Part shown: positions 1-8,763 of the stretch, piece by piece | Position numbering within the stretch: the first letter of the stretch is position 1 | Layout: each line of letters begins with the position of its first letter | From: Bin87 sp034423595 | GTDB lineage: Bacteria > Chloroflexota > Dehalococcoidia > Lucifugimonadales > UBA3495 | Length of the DNA stretch: 64,000 nucleotides | Assembly (NCBI GenBank): GCA_965207025.1 | Contig: OZ242258.1 | Location: 3,534,001-3,598,000, forward strand | Reading direction: 5' to 3' | The notes under the pieces: generated by a model | The model's database searches: none | The model's input: the letters and a program-made list of their open reading frames with translations, nothing else | Told to the model about the DNA's origin: nothing | Program-made: the position numbers and the translations under genes

Positions 1-1
1 A

Positions 2-724
2 GCCACCCGACGCGGAATACCCGTCGGTTACACGCCGGGCGTCCTCGCCAAATCCACCGCCGACCTGGCCTTCGCCCTGCTGTTGGGAGCCGCCCGCCGC
101 ACCTCCGAAAGCGAGCGCTGGCTGCGAGCCGGCGGCTGGGAAATCCAGTTCCACCCGACGCACTGGCTGGGCCAGGATGTCCATGAAGCCTGCCTCGGCA
201 TCGTCGGCCTCGGGCAGATCGGCCGCGAAATCGCCCGCCGCGCCCGCGGGTTCGACATGGACGTCATCTACCATTCCCGCACCCGATACCCGGATGTTGA
301 GGCCGAGTACGGCGTGCGCTACGTCGAGTTCCCCGACCTGCTGGCCCAAGCCGATTTCGTGATGCTCAGCGTCCCCCTGACGCCCGAAACGCACCACCTC
401 ATCAGCGGCCCGCAGCTGGCTATGATGAAACCGTCCGGCATCCTAATCAACGTCTCCCGGGGCCCCGTTGTGGACCCGGCGGCGCTCTACGAGGCCCTAC
501 GGGACCGCCGGATCGCCCGCGCCGCCCTGGACGTAACCTCGCCGGAGCCCATCGCCCCCGACGACCCACTCCTCACGCTGGACAACCTGGTCATCACTCC
601 CCACATCGGCAGCGCCGCGCTCCCAACGCGCCTCAACACCATGAAACTCGCCGCCCGCAATCTCGTCGCCGGCTTGCAGGGCGAACCAATGGAAGCCTGC
701 GCCAACCCCGACGTTCTCGCGTAA
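2..724 (+). CDS. D-isomer-specific 2-hydroxyacid dehydrogenase, 5'-truncated by window edge
   Basis: NAD(P)-dependent dehydrogenase of the D-2-hydroxyacid (glyoxylate/hydroxypyruvate reductase-like) family, a cytosolic oxidoreductase. The frame is open to the window edge, so the N-terminal part of the catalytic domain is missing. Visible are the domain-junction segment with TPGVL and TADLA, the Rossmann motif GLGQIG, the catalytic Arg in NVSRGP, the Glu in SPEP and the His in TPHIG. The family usually has 310-340 residues and about 240 are present. A hairpin terminator follows 20 bp after the stop. Family assignment is firm; the exact substrate cannot be read from the sequence. Confidence 0.9.
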   Translation, partial: ATRRGIPVGYTPGVLAKSTADLAFALLLGAARRTSESERWLRAGGWEIQFHPTHWLGQDVHEACLGIVGLGQIGREIARRARGFDMDVIYHSRTRYPDVEAEYGVRYVEFPDLLAQADFVMLSVPLTPETHHLISGPQLAMMKPSGILINVSRGPVVDPAALYEALRDRRIARAALDVTSPEPIAPDDPLLTLDNLVITPHIGSAALPTRLNTMKLAARNLVAGLQGEPMEACANPDVLA

Positions 725-745
725 GCCCGGGATCATACAAAAACG

Positions 746-773
746 AACCCCGCTGGCATCTACCGGCGGGGTT
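746..773. terminator. Rho-independent terminator, probably bidirectional
   Basis: Perfect 8-bp outer stem AACCCCGC/GCGGGGTT, extended inward by three more pairs to a 6-nt loop. It is preceded by a run of A and followed by TTTT. It lies between the dehydrogenase stop and the end of the convergent small gene, so it can serve both. Confidence 0.8.
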
Positions 774-797
774 TTCAGTCGGTGATGTAGCGGCCGA

Positions 798-992
798 CTA
801 ACCCGGATTGTGGCGCTCCACGAAATCGACGATACGCGAGTCCAAGCCACCCTTCTGGTCGTCCAGGACGCCGGCGTCGGCGTAGGCCACCGCCAGGTGC
901 GCGTCCCGTTGGATGTCTTCCCAGTCGGTTTCCAGCTCGAACTCGTCTCTCAGCTCTTCAAACAGCGCATCCAGCGAATTCTTGTCGAACAT
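798..992 (-). CDS. Small acidic protein, unknown function
   Basis: Codes for 64 residues, strongly acidic, predicted helical and soluble. I do not recognise a family. It is probably real because a strong ribosome binding site (GGAGGAGG) sits 10-11 bases before the ATG and it ends just beyond a bidirectional terminator shared with the convergent dehydrogenase gene. No membrane segment, signal peptide or cysteine motif is visible. It could be a small regulator or an accessory protein. Confidence 0.55.
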   Translation of the reverse strand: MFDKNSLDALFEELRDEFELETDWEDIQRDAHLAVAYADAGVLDDQKGGLDSRIVDFVERHNPG

Positions 993-1174
993 ATCGGTTT
1001 GTTACCTCCTCCGGTTTGTCAGCGGCCTTGCGGTTCCCCTGCCACCGCCGACGATAATCGTGCCGACCGCCCGGATCGCGGGCCTCTCCAAAGTACGGAC
1101 GGCCAGCCAGTAACGACTATGGCAGCGCACGCTATCTTACTCCCATTAAACGCCGCCGGCAAGCATTTGAGACT

Positions 1175-1311
1175 CTCACGCTTACCCAGTTTGTCATCGC
1201 GAGGAGCGCAGCGACGTGGCGATCTCGCTCCCCTGGCCGTGACTGCCCCCTTGACGAGATTGCCACGCTTCCCTCGCAATGACAGTCCAGGTGAAAGCGG
1301 GTACGTATGAG
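1175..1311. repeat. Dispersed long palindromic repeat (family P), copy 1
   Basis: Outer ends are an imperfect inverted repeat (CTCACGCTTACCC against GGGTACGTATGAG). Inner arms read TGTCATCGCGAGGAGCGCAG and, on the other side, CGAGATTGCCACG to CTCGCAATGACA. The same element recurs at 22489-22574, 28944-29080 and 39197-39288. It holds no gene. Confidence 0.8.
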
Positions 1312-1410
1312 CCTGAGGCTGCACAAAGTACACGCGCAAAATTTCATGGCATCGCTGGTGGTCAGCTTGTCAAACCGCCCTCATGGCCGCGCGCACATCT
1401 TGCGACAAGA

Positions 1411-1668
1411 TCAGGATGAGCGGGTGTGGGTATCGCCGGAGGTCCGTCTGCTACCTCGCGTGTTCGCCCAATACGCAATCACGATGAGCGCCGGCATCGC
1501 CAGTATTATTATGCCGATGATGATGACCACGGTCAGCTCGGTGAACCCCAGCGTCCCCAACAGGATGTGGCTCAGGGCGGTCATGATCCACCCAAGCAGC
1601 GTCGGGTCCGCCTCCCCGTGGTGGAGGCCGGCCGCCAGCAGAATCGCGCTCAGCAACGTGCCCATCAT
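1411..1668 (-). CDS. Small membrane protein, unknown function
   Basis: An 85-residue protein with two or three hydrophobic stretches: one at the N-terminus (about 3-15), one near 27-42, and a strong one near 45-67 containing VVIIIGIIILAMP. The tail is Ser/Thr/Arg-rich. A GGAGGG-type ribosome binding site precedes the double ATG start. No family was recognised. The C-terminal residues run into a dispersed repeat, so the original 3' end may have been replaced. Confidence 0.45.
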   Translation of the reverse strand: MMGTLLSAILLAAGLHHGEADPTLLGWIMTALSHILLGTLGFTELTVVIIIGIIILAMPALIVIAYWANTRGSRRTSGDTHTRSS

Positions 1669-1691
1669 CCCGCCCTCCAGGATTGCGGCTC

Positions 1692-1822
1692 ACAGTGAGC
1701 CTGTCGAACCATGTCCCCTCTCCCTTGATGGGAGAGGGTTGGGGTGAGGGTGACTGCTTCAACCCCGTTCATGGTGGGCCTGTCGAAACCATCATCCTTC
1801 GACAAGCTCAGGATGAGCGGGG
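1692..1822. repeat. Cluster of dispersed intergenic repeats (families C and A)
   Basis: Three short repeats in a row: GTGAGCCTGTCGAACCATG at 1696-1714, the CCCTCTCCC...GGGAGAGGG...GGGTGAGGG element at 1715-1750, and CATCCTTCGACAAGCTCAGG near 1793-1812 with a related copy just before it. All three sequences recur elsewhere in the window. They fill the gap after the MFS gene. Confidence 0.75.
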
Positions 1823-1828
1823 CAGTTT

Positions 1829-3301
1829 CTAATACGCGCGAGGGCCGGCTCCTGCCGTCGCCAGCCGTGGCGCGCCGTCAGCCGGCAGGCTGTTGTACCG
1901 CCCCGAATACTGGTACTCGTTGATGCTAAAGGCCATGATTGTCGCCGGAATCAGCGTCAATCCGGCGATCAGGAACGGCCAGAAGTAGCTCTCGTTGAAC
2001 CATACGTATGCGTAACCGGCGAACTGGATGCTGAAGAACGAGCCGATCTGGTGCGCGAAGAACACCCACCCGCTGATGGTCCCCAGCGCCCGGAACCCGT
2101 ACACGTCCGCCGTCAGCGTGGACGTCAGCGGCACGCTGGCCACCCACGACATGCCCGACAGCAGCGCGAACATGATCAACCCGAGCATTCCGTAGCCGAA
2201 CAGCGGCAGGAACACCAGGCACATGAACGCCACTCCGCGCGTGGCGTACACCACCGCCAGCACGTTCTTGCGACGGATCCGGTCGCCCAGGAACCCGGTG
2301 ATGATCACCCCGGCCGCGTTCAGTCCCGTCATGATGCCGAAGATCAGGCCGGCGAAAACCTTTTCGTCCCAAACGCCGCCCAGGAAGTTGACCTGCGCCG
2401 GCAGCACGTCCTCGGCATACGGGATGAAGTGAATGCTGAGCAGCCCGGTGGTTATGCCGCACACCACGTAGGCGCCGGAAAGCTGCCACATCGGCGCCGT
2501 CTTGAAGCACTTGCGCCAGCTGTCAACTTCGTAGGCGCCCGTGGGCCTGGGCGCCGGCGCCGCGCCGGCCGGCGTATCTTCGGGATTGGGGTCGCCGTCC
2601 GGGTTCAGGCCCATCTCCGCCGGGCTCGGCCTCAGGAAGAACACCGCCAGCGGCGCGGCGGCCACCACCACTATCATGCCCAGCAGGAACCATACCGTGC
2701 GCCAGCCCACCAGCACCGAATCGCCCCACACGATGCCCGACGTGTCAATGACGCCCATCAGGTACGCGGCGAAGGGTATGGTCAGCAGGCCGCCGATGGA
2801 TGTGCCGCACGACGCCAGCGCCGCAGCCTTGCTGCGCTTGCGCTGGAACCACCGCACCACCAGCGCCAGCATGTTAGTGATCGATGCCGCGCTGAGGCAG
2901 GTGTTGATCACGATGGAGAACACCGCGATGAACCACAGCAGGTCCAGAGGAATTTGCACAAACCCCAGGTTCAGCGTGCCTTGCAGGTCGGTGATGAACG
3001 CCAGGCTCATGATGGCGCAGCCCATGACCACCAGGCCGATTCCGAACACCTTGCGCGGGCCGTATTTATCGAACAGCGCGCCCATGATCGGCTGCATCGC
3101 CCCGTTGACCAGGAACCCGACCGAACCCACCCACGAGATGTCGGCGCGGTTCCAGCCGAAGGTCGGCTCCATCTCCGTGACGAACAGACCGAAACCCTGC
3201 CGTCCCGGTATGGACAGGAACGCCACAAAAAAGCAGGTGGCGACGATGTACCAGCCAAAGTACAACGACCCGCCCACTTGCGCTGCGGATTTAGTAGTCA
3301 T
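1829..3301 (-). CDS. Major facilitator superfamily transporter
   Basis: A 490-residue inner-membrane carrier with about 12 hydrophobic segments, opening with YFGWYIVATCFFVAF, as in the oxalate/formate antiporter and monocarboxylate-type MFS carriers. The loop motif DKYGPRK after helix 2 matches the MFS signature, and GDRIRRK in the second half is the pseudo-repeat. A charged, Pro/Ala-rich loop (about 220-250) separates the two six-helix halves. The start follows AAGGGGG. It stands alone on this strand; the transported substrate is unknown, with an organic acid the most likely guess. Confidence 0.85.
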   Translation of the reverse strand: MTTKSAAQVGGSLYFGWYIVATCFFVAFLSIPGRQGFGLFVTEMEPTFGWNRADISWVGSVGFLVNGAMQPIMGALFDKYGPRKVFGIGLVVMGCAIMSLAFITDLQGTLNLGFVQIPLDLLWFIAVFSIVINTCLSAASITNMLALVVRWFQRKRSKAAALASCGTSIGGLLTIPFAAYLMGVIDTSGIVWGDSVLVGWRTVWFLLGMIVVVAAAPLAVFFLRPSPAEMGLNPDGDPNPEDTPAGAAPAPRPTGAYEVDSWRKCFKTAPMWQLSGAYVVCGITTGLLSIHFIPYAEDVLPAQVNFLGGVWDEKVFAGLIFGIMTGLNAAGVIITGFLGDRIRRKNVLAVVYATRGVAFMCLVFLPLFGYGMLGLIMFALLSGMSWVASVPLTSTLTADVYGFRALGTISGWVFFAHQIGSFFSIQFAGYAYVWFNESYFWPFLIAGLTLIPATIMAFSINEYQYSGRYNSLPADGAPRLATAGAGPRAY

Positions 3302-3506
3302 ATGCCCCCTTGCTGCGCCGGTTCCGCACTAAATCGTCGGCAACCGCCACACATCGTGCCATCATATCAGCCCGACGCCCCAACTGCTACCGTCGATATA
3401 CAGTTGACGGCGTCATTCCGTTTCAGGTGGTTTGCCGGCACTCGGCGAAAGCCGTCTGCCAGCGGCAGGGTTCGTGGGAATCGAATGCGCCGGATTTTGG
3501 AGATTA
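3302..3506. other. Intergenic stretch, no gene seen
   Basis: Contains the upstream region of the MFS gene and, near 3478-3515, a weak match to the dispersed GGATTTxxGGATTATCAGGATT repeat (family D). I see no convincing coding sequence. Confidence 0.5.
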
Positions 3507-4316
3507 TCAGGATTGCGGCCGGCCCTGGCGCAACCGGAGGTTCTCCGCTTCGAGTTCCCGGATGCGGGCTTGGGCTTGGAGGCGGGTTTCGCGCTCTGCC
3601 TCGGCTTGAGCTTCGGCGGTGTCGGCGCGGGCTTCGGCGGTGTCGGCGCGAGCCGTCTCCCAGGCCCGGGCGGCACGTTCGCTCTCAAAGGTCGGAATAT
3701 GCTCCCCCGTGGCCGGGTCGTATATTCCGAATCTGCCGTCCACCGTCGCCCGCAGGTTCAATTCCAATGCCGCGCTGTGTCCTTGATACTCTCCCGGCGC
3801 GATTTCCTTCACCTCGCTCTCCTCGTACCGGCCATCCACCAGCCGATAACCCCGCAATTTGAACCCGTAAAACTCTCCCTCGCTGTCGTACAGCCAGTAC
3901 TCCCCTACTCCCAAACCCTCGTAGTAGTCCTTCTTCGCCCCCAGGTCGCTGCTGGCCGTGCTCGGCGACCCCACCTCCAGCACGAAGTCCGGCGCTTTGC
4001 CTTGTTCCGACACGATGTAGCCGTTGCTGGCCGCGTAATCCGCCGGCGATACGTCAAAGGCCACCAGCAGGTCGGGATACCGGGCCCGCCGCTTGTCAAA
4101 ACTGGCGTCGGGCACAATCCAGCGGTCGGCCTCCACCAGGGTAGTTTCGAGGTTGCCCAGGTGGAAGGCCAGGAAATGGGAGTTCCCGTTCTTGAACAGG
4201 CTGTCGAACTGAGTCACTTCGTCGGGATCCCTCTCCGGGATGTCGGGCAGGCGGAAACGTTGAGCCGGGGCCGGAGCGGATGCCGACGGCGGATGGGCGG
4301 ATCTGGTGGTGGTCAT
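3507..4316 (-). CDS. Uma2 family (DUF820) PD-(D/E)XK nuclease-like protein with C-terminal coiled coil
   Basis: 269 residues. The Uma2 fold is seen in YPDLLVAFD (first acidic site), PDFVLEVGSPST (second acidic site followed by the conserved Ser), a downstream Lys in the KKDYYEGLGVGEYW stretch, and the EYWLYD strand. The family has the restriction-endonuclease fold, but its cellular role is unsettled. The last 60 residues are an Ala/Glu/Arg-rich coiled coil with the heptad-like repeat ARADTAEARADTAEA. Five more members lie in this window. A low-complexity Ala/Pro stretch precedes the fold. Confidence 0.85.
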   Translation of the reverse strand: MTTTRSAHPPSASAPAPAQRFRLPDIPERDPDEVTQFDSLFKNGNSHFLAFHLGNLETTLVEADRWIVPDASFDKRRARYPDLLVAFDVSPADYAASNGYIVSEQGKAPDFVLEVGSPSTASSDLGAKKDYYEGLGVGEYWLYDSEGEFYGFKLRGYRLVDGRYEESEVKEIAPGEYQGHSAALELNLRATVDGRFGIYDPATGEHIPTFESERAARAWETARADTAEARADTAEAQAEAERETRLQAQARIRELEAENLRLRQGRPQS

Positions 4317-4427
4317 GCTGAACCTCGGCGGATTGCGCGGGCGGGCAGGAGAGGATAGTGAATGACGTGCCCGTGTGAATCATACCATCCCTCTGAATTG
4401 CAGCGCCGCCGGCATCGCCCCGGTTGC

Positions 4428-4433
4428 TATAAT
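4428..4433 (+). promoter_or_regulatory. TATAAT -10 element for modA, near-leaderless
   Basis: A perfect TATAAT ends 10 bases before the modA ATG, so transcription would begin almost at the start codon. No Shine-Dalgarno sequence is present, which fits a leaderless or near-leaderless message. Confidence 0.55.
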
Positions 4434-4442
4434 GCGGCGGTT

Positions 4443-5288
4443 ATGGCCGTTCGTATCTCCCGTCTCGCCGCCGTCGTCCTCACGGCCATGCTGCTCGCCC
4501 TCGCCCTCGCCTGCGCCCCGGCCAGCCGGAGCTCCGACGCCGCGCAGACCACCATCACGGTATTCGCCGCCGCGTCCCTGGCCGAGTCCTTCCAGGTCCT
4601 CGCCGCGGACTTCAAGGCCAATCACCCCAATGTTGATGTTACGGTCAATTTTGCCGGCAGCCAGACCCTCCGCACGCAGCTTGAGCACGGCGCCGAAGCC
4701 GACGTGTTCGCCTCCGCTAACTGGGAGCACATGGCTACGCTCAAGAAATCCGGGCTGCTCGGCAACGTGCCCGAGTATTTCACGGCCAACCGCCTGACCG
4801 TCGCCGCCCCTATGGAGTCCGGCACAGTTCAAACCCTGGCAGACCTGGCCCGCCCCGGCGTCAGCATCGCCATCGCCGCCGAGGAAGTGCCGGCGGGCGC
4901 CTACACCCGTGAATCCCTGGCGCTGCTTGCGGCGGACAATGCCTACGCCGGAGATTTCGCATCCGCCGTGCTGTCCAACGTGGTGACCAACGAGACCAGC
5001 GTGCGCGGGGTAGCGCAGAAAGTAGCCTTGGGCGAGGTGGACGCCGGCATCGTGTACGAGACCGACGCGCTGGCGGCGCAGTATGCCCATGCCATCCGCA
5101 CGCTGGAGATTCCGCTACAGTTCAATCCGGCGGCCCAATACCCCATCGCCGCGTTGTCCACTACCGACGAGCTTGAAACCGCCCTGGAGTTCATCAAGTT
5201 CGTCCAAGGCGATTCCGGGCAGGCCATCCTGCGCGAGCACGGGTTTGTTCCACCCGCCAACGTCGCCTGCCCGTGCCACGCCGGATGA
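4443..5288 (+). CDS. modA: Molybdate ABC transporter substrate-binding lipoprotein ModA
   Basis: 281-residue periplasmic-type binding protein for molybdate/tungstate, first gene of modABC. A lipoprotein signal peptide is visible: a hydrophobic run ending LALACAP, with Cys as lipid anchor. The mature protein opens with TITVFAAASLAESF, and NFAGSQTLRTQLEHGAEADVF follows, the oxyanion-binding pattern of ModA. The C-terminal YPIAAL segment also fits. I start at 4443 because the signal peptide begins there; an upstream ATG at 4362 would add 27 unrelated residues. The permease gene follows after a short gap holding a dispersed repeat. Confidence 0.93.
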   Translation: MAVRISRLAAVVLTAMLLALALACAPASRSSDAAQTTITVFAAASLAESFQVLAADFKANHPNVDVTVNFAGSQTLRTQLEHGAEADVFASANWEHMATLKKSGLLGNVPEYFTANRLTVAAPMESGTVQTLADLARPGVSIAIAAEEVPAGAYTRESLALLAADNAYAGDFASAVLSNVVTNETSVRGVAQKVALGEVDAGIVYETDALAAQYAHAIRTLEIPLQFNPAAQYPIAALSTTDELETALEFIKFVQGDSGQAILREHGFVPPANVACPCHAG

Positions 5289-5320
5289 ATCCCGCTCTTC
5301 CTGATTTTCGCATGGCCTCC

Positions 5321-5346
5321 GCTCATCCTGAGCCTGTCGAAGGATG
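5321..5346 (+). repeat. Dispersed repeat (family C) between modA and modB
   Basis: GCTCATCCTGAGCCTGTCGA continuing to AGGATG. It recurs at 28802-28828, and reversed near 1793-1817. Its last three bases supply the furthest-upstream ATG of modB. Confidence 0.8.
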
Positions 5347-6210
5347 CTCCGCCTGACCCGGGAAATTCAACGTATGTTCCTGTCGGCAGGCAACGACAAC
5401 CGTGGAGCGGCGCTCGGTGCTCTTGCCCCGGCTGGCGTGGCGGCCACCGTCATCTACGTGCTGTTCATCGGCCTGCCCATCCTGGCACTGCTGGTGCGCG
5501 CCGGCCAGCAGGATGGATTTCTGGCCGGACTGACCGGCCCCCTGGTTCTGCAAGCCCTGCGCCTCACGGTGTTCACCAGTGTCGTCAGCCTTGCCATCGT
5601 GGTGGTGGTCGGCACGCCCTTCGCCCTGCTGCTGGCCCGCCAGGGACCAACCAGCCGGTTGTTGCGCGTCATCGACACGTTCGTGGAACTGCCCATCGTG
5701 CTGCCGCCGGTGGTGGCCGGCGTTGCCATGCTCATGGCCTTCGGACGCAACGGCCTGCTGGGACCGGCCCTCGCCGGCGCTGGCATCATCATCCCTTTCA
5801 CCACGGTGGCCGTCATATTCGCGCAGATTTTCGTGGCCGCGCCCTTCTACATCAGGGCCGCCCGCATCGGATTTGCCAGCGTGGATCCCGCATACGAGGA
5901 GGTTTCGCAAACCCTCGGCGTCTCGCCTTGGCATACCTTCTGGCGGTTGACCCTGCCCATGGCGCGGCCATCCCTGCTCACCGGGGCCACGTTGTCCTGG
6001 GCCCGGGCCGTCTCCGAGTTTGGCGCAACCATCATGTTCGCCGGCAACCTTACCGGGCGCACCCAGACCATGCCGCTCGCCATCATGACCACCATGGAAT
6101 CCAGCCTTGGTGCAGCCCTGGCGTTGGCCATCCTCATGCTGGCGATTTCGGCGCTGTCCCTGGCCCTGCTGAGCTTCCTGCTGCACCGCCGCCCGGAGGC
6201 CGTGCCGTGA
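5344..6210 (+). CDS. modB: Molybdate ABC transporter permease ModB
   Basis: 288-residue inner-membrane permease of the molybdate importer with five or six helices. The cytoplasmic coupling motif that docks on ModC is visible as YEEVSQTLGVSPWHTFWRLT (EAA loop), and ELPIVLPPVVAG is typical of ModB/CysT permeases. The first ATG lies inside a dispersed repeat, so the ATG at 5374 (MFLSAGN) may be the real start; the fold is unaffected. The stop codon overlaps the GTG of modC by four bases, so the two are translationally coupled. Confidence 0.93.
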   Translation: MLRLTREIQRMFLSAGNDNRGAALGALAPAGVAATVIYVLFIGLPILALLVRAGQQDGFLAGLTGPLVLQALRLTVFTSVVSLAIVVVVGTPFALLLARQGPTSRLLRVIDTFVELPIVLPPVVAGVAMLMAFGRNGLLGPALAGAGIIIPFTTVAVIFAQIFVAAPFYIRAARIGFASVDPAYEEVSQTLGVSPWHTFWRLTLPMARPSLLTGATLSWARAVSEFGATIMFAGNLTGRTQTMPLAIMTTMESSLGAALALAILMLAISALSLALLSFLLHRRPEAVP

Positions 6211-7310
6211 ATGACGCCGCGGTCGCCGGCCACTTCAGAGTAATTATCGGCGATTTCATGGTCGAGATCGCTTTCGCGGTGGATGCCGGCAAGGTGCTGG
6301 TGCTGTTCGGCCCGTCCGGGGCCGGCAAGACCACGGCCCTGCGTACCATCGCCGGCCTGGTCCGCCCTGCATCCGGCCACATCGAAATCGCCGGACGCAT
6401 CGTTTTCGACGATAATAACGGTGGCGCATCGTCCTGGATGCCACCCCACCAGCGCCGCATCGGTTACGTTACCCAGCAGAATCACCTGTTCCCCCACCTT
6501 ACGGTGGCGCAGAACATCGCCTACGGCCTGCCCGAACGGCGCGGCGACTCTGCTCGCCAGCAGGTGTCCCACCTGATCAACCGTCTGCAACTGGCCGGGC
6601 TCGAGAACCGGCGGGTCTCGCAACTGTCAGGTGGGCAGCAACAACGCGCGGCATTGGCCCGCGCCCTGGCCCCGTCGCCCGACCTGTTGTTGCTGGACGA
6701 GCCGTTCAGCTCGCTGGACATGGAGTTGCGTCGGACTCTCGGATCCGAGCTGCGCGCCACCATCCGCGAACTCAACATCCCGGTGATACTGGTCACCCAT
6801 AGCCGCGAGGAGGCCCTGGCTCTGGGCGACTCAGTGCAGATCATCGACGCCGGCTGCACGGTGGCCGAAGGCCCGCCGCTATCGGTTTTGGAACAGCCGG
6901 GTCAGGGTCGGGTCGCCCGGCTCGTGGGCGTGGAGAACCTGCTCCCGATGCGTGTCGCCGCTCGCCTGCCTCAGGACGGCACCATGGTGTGCGAGGCCGG
7001 CGAACTGGCTTTGGAAACACCGCTGGCCGATGGATGCGCCGTCGGGGATGTCGTGACCGTGGGCATCCGCGCCTCCGATATCATCCTTGCCGCCGGCCCG
7101 CTGCCCCAGTCCTCGGCTCGCAACACCTGGGCCGGCGTGGTGTCCGCCGTTGAACTGCGCCCGCCCGGCTACGAGGTGGCGCTGGACTGCGACGGAACCG
7201 TCCTGCGCTGCCACATTACCGGCGCGTCGCTGGATGCCATGGGCATCACCACCGGGCAGCCCCTGTGGGCAATCTTCAAGGCATCATCCTGTTTCCTCCT
7301 CAGCGAGTAA
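6207..7310 (+). CDS. modC: Molybdate ABC transporter ATP-binding protein ModC
   Basis: 367-residue ATPase that powers the ModAB importer. It has Walker A GPSGAGKT, Q-loop region YVTQQ, signature LSGGQQQR, Walker B LLLLDEPFSSLD and H-loop VTH. The C-terminal third (about 285-367) is a TOBE/Mop-like oxyanion-binding domain. The start is GTG at 6207 in a GTGA overlap with the modB stop; no in-frame ATG gives a complete nucleotide-binding fold. No ModE-type regulator is adjacent. Confidence 0.92.
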   Translation: MNDAAVAGHFRVIIGDFMVEIAFAVDAGKVLVLFGPSGAGKTTALRTIAGLVRPASGHIEIAGRIVFDDNNGGASSWMPPHQRRIGYVTQQNHLFPHLTVAQNIAYGLPERRGDSARQQVSHLINRLQLAGLENRRVSQLSGGQQQRAALARALAPSPDLLLLDEPFSSLDMELRRTLGSELRATIRELNIPVILVTHSREEALALGDSVQIIDAGCTVAEGPPLSVLEQPGQGRVARLVGVENLLPMRVAARLPQDGTMVCEAGELALETPLADGCAVGDVVTVGIRASDIILAAGPLPQSSARNTWAGVVSAVELRPPGYEVALDCDGTVLRCHITGASLDAMGITTGQPLWAIFKASSCFLLSE

Positions 7311-7409
7311 CGTCAGAGTTTCTCAATCAAATCGCGGTTCTAACAAAATTTCCAGCATGGTGACATCCGCCTGTTGCCCGATACCATACAACCGTTCTAT
7401 CCTGGCCCC

Positions 7410-7985
7410 ATGGAACCCGAACAGCCAACGCCGCCATCGTCGTCATGGATACTGCGACTCATCCGCAGAGTGCTCCCGCCGACGGTACCCCTGCCGGAAG
7501 ACCGCGAATCCATTTGGAGCATCCGCCGGCGAGACGCCCGCGCTTTCTTCCGGCTAGTCAGCATAATGTGGCTGGCCGCCCTGGCCTACGTATGTCATCG
7601 CACGGCGCAAGTGTGGCCGGCCGGGGCTTCCCAACCGGCGCCGGCTCAACATTGGTGGGAATTCGCCGGCGATTTCGCCATGGCCGTCATGGCCGAATTT
7701 GGCCTGGTTGTCGTGGGAATTGCTATACTGGCATTGCTCCTGACCCGTCCGCTCATTCTTACAGGAGAGATTTTAATGTCGCTCTATCAAGCAATGGTCA
7801 ACCGCTTCGTAACCCCGGTCATCCAGCAACACGAGGCCCGGGGCCGCGCCGCCGGCCGCGACGCAGAGCGCGCTCGATGGCAGAAATGGAACCGCCGCCG
7901 CATGGACGCCGAAGCCAACGGTCAGCCTTTCAACGAACCCCCGCCGGGCGATCAAACGCCTCCACCCGCCCAGCCTGGGATATAA
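7410..7985 (+). CDS. Membrane protein with C-terminal WNRRRM motif, unknown function
   Basis: About 191 residues. A Pro-rich N-terminus is followed by two hydrophobic segments (FFRLVSIMWLAALAYVC, and a longer one with FGLVVVGIAILALLL). A charged Ala/Arg/Glu helix then leads to the tail motif WNRRRMDAEANGQPFNEPPP. The same tail closes an otherwise different membrane protein at 10093-10539. The ATG at 7410 is chosen; a TTG at 7374 would add 12 residues. The last codons contain a TATAAT that may serve the next gene. Function unknown. Confidence 0.6.
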   Translation: MEPEQPTPPSSSWILRLIRRVLPPTVPLPEDRESIWSIRRRDARAFFRLVSIMWLAALAYVCHRTAQVWPAGASQPAPAQHWWEFAGDFAMAVMAEFGLVVVGIAILALLLTRPLILTGEILMSLYQAMVNRFVTPVIQQHEARGRAAGRDAERARWQKWNRRRMDAEANGQPFNEPPPGDQTPPPAQPGI

Positions 7986-7986
7986 T
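7981..7986 (+). promoter_or_regulatory. TATAAT -10 element upstream of the HAD gene
   Basis: Perfect TATAAT overlapping the stop codon of the preceding gene, giving a leader of roughly 60 bases to the HAD phosphatase start at 8054. Confidence 0.4.
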
Positions 7987-8053
7987 CGTCGCCAATTTGC
8001 GCGGGTTCCGACCACTGTACTGCACCCGCATTGCAAATCAAGGAGCATCACGG

Positions 8054-8716
8054 ATGGCCGGATACAAGGGTATTCTGTTTGATATGGACGGCGTGCTGGT
8101 GGATAGCGAGCCACTGTTCCACAAGGCGGTCAACATCATGGTCGAGCGCTGCGGCGCTGCCCCCATCACCGAGGAAGAAAACAACCGCTACCTGCTGGGC
8201 ACCACCGTCGAGGAAACCTGGGTGCGGGTCAAGGAACTGCGCGACGTGCCACAAACGCCGGCGGAGCTGCTGGCCGGCTACAACGAGGTGGTGAAGGAGG
8301 TGCTGCGCTCCGACCTGACCGCTCGCCCCGGCGTGCGCGATCTGATCGCCGAGGCCCAGCGACGCGGCCTGCCCATTGCCGTCGCCTCGTCTTCCCTGCG
8401 GGAGTGGGTCAACCTGAAACTGTCCGTGATCGGTTTGACCGACGCTTTCGCCGTAAAGCTGGGCGGCGACGACATCGAGAACGGCAAACCTGCGCCCGAC
8501 ATCTACATCAAGGCGGCCCGCCTCATCGGCCTGGAAGCCACCGAGTGTATCGCCATCGAGGATTCGCCCATCGGACTTGCCGCGGCCTCCTCGTCTGGCG
8601 CCTACACCGTCTGCACCCTCACCGACTCAACACGCCACCTGGACCTGTCCGACGCCCACGTAATCATCGAAAACCTGGAGGAGTTCGACTACGGACTGCT
8701 GGCCGGGGGCGACTAA
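8054..8716 (+). CDS. HAD superfamily phosphatase (beta-phosphoglucomutase-like)
   Basis: 220-residue cytosolic hydrolase of the HAD superfamily. All four motifs are visible: I FDMDGVLVDSE with nucleophile and acid/base Asp, II VASSS, III the Lys in NGKPAPD, and IV IEDSPIG. The helical cap between motifs I and II places it with phosphoglycolate phosphatase and beta-phosphoglucomutase-like enzymes. The start is set by AAGGAG nine bases before the ATG. Substrate unknown. A family A repeat begins 2 bases after the stop. Confidence 0.9.
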   Translation: MAGYKGILFDMDGVLVDSEPLFHKAVNIMVERCGAAPITEEENNRYLLGTTVEETWVRVKELRDVPQTPAELLAGYNEVVKEVLRSDLTARPGVRDLIAEAQRRGLPIAVASSSLREWVNLKLSVIGLTDAFAVKLGGDDIENGKPAPDIYIKAARLIGLEATECIAIEDSPIGLAAASSSGAYTVCTLTDSTRHLDLSDAHVIIENLEEFDYGLLAGGD

Positions 8717-8718
8717 AA

Positions 8719-8758
8719 ACTCCCTCTCCCCTGGTGGGAGAGGGCCGGGGTGAGGGGG
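8719..8758. repeat. Dispersed repeat family A (CCCTCTCCC...GGGAGAGGG), copy
   Basis: Hairpin-forming CCCTCTCCCCTGGTGGGAGA plus a GGGGTGAGGGGG tail, directly after the HAD gene stop. The hairpin could act as a terminator between the convergent genes. Confidence 0.85.
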
Positions 8759-8763
8759 CTCTC

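Noticed and set aside
2051..3862. Plus-strand open frame of about 600 codons over the MFS gene
   Set aside because: Antisense shadow of a clear transporter; its product is Arg/His/Gln-rich without domains.
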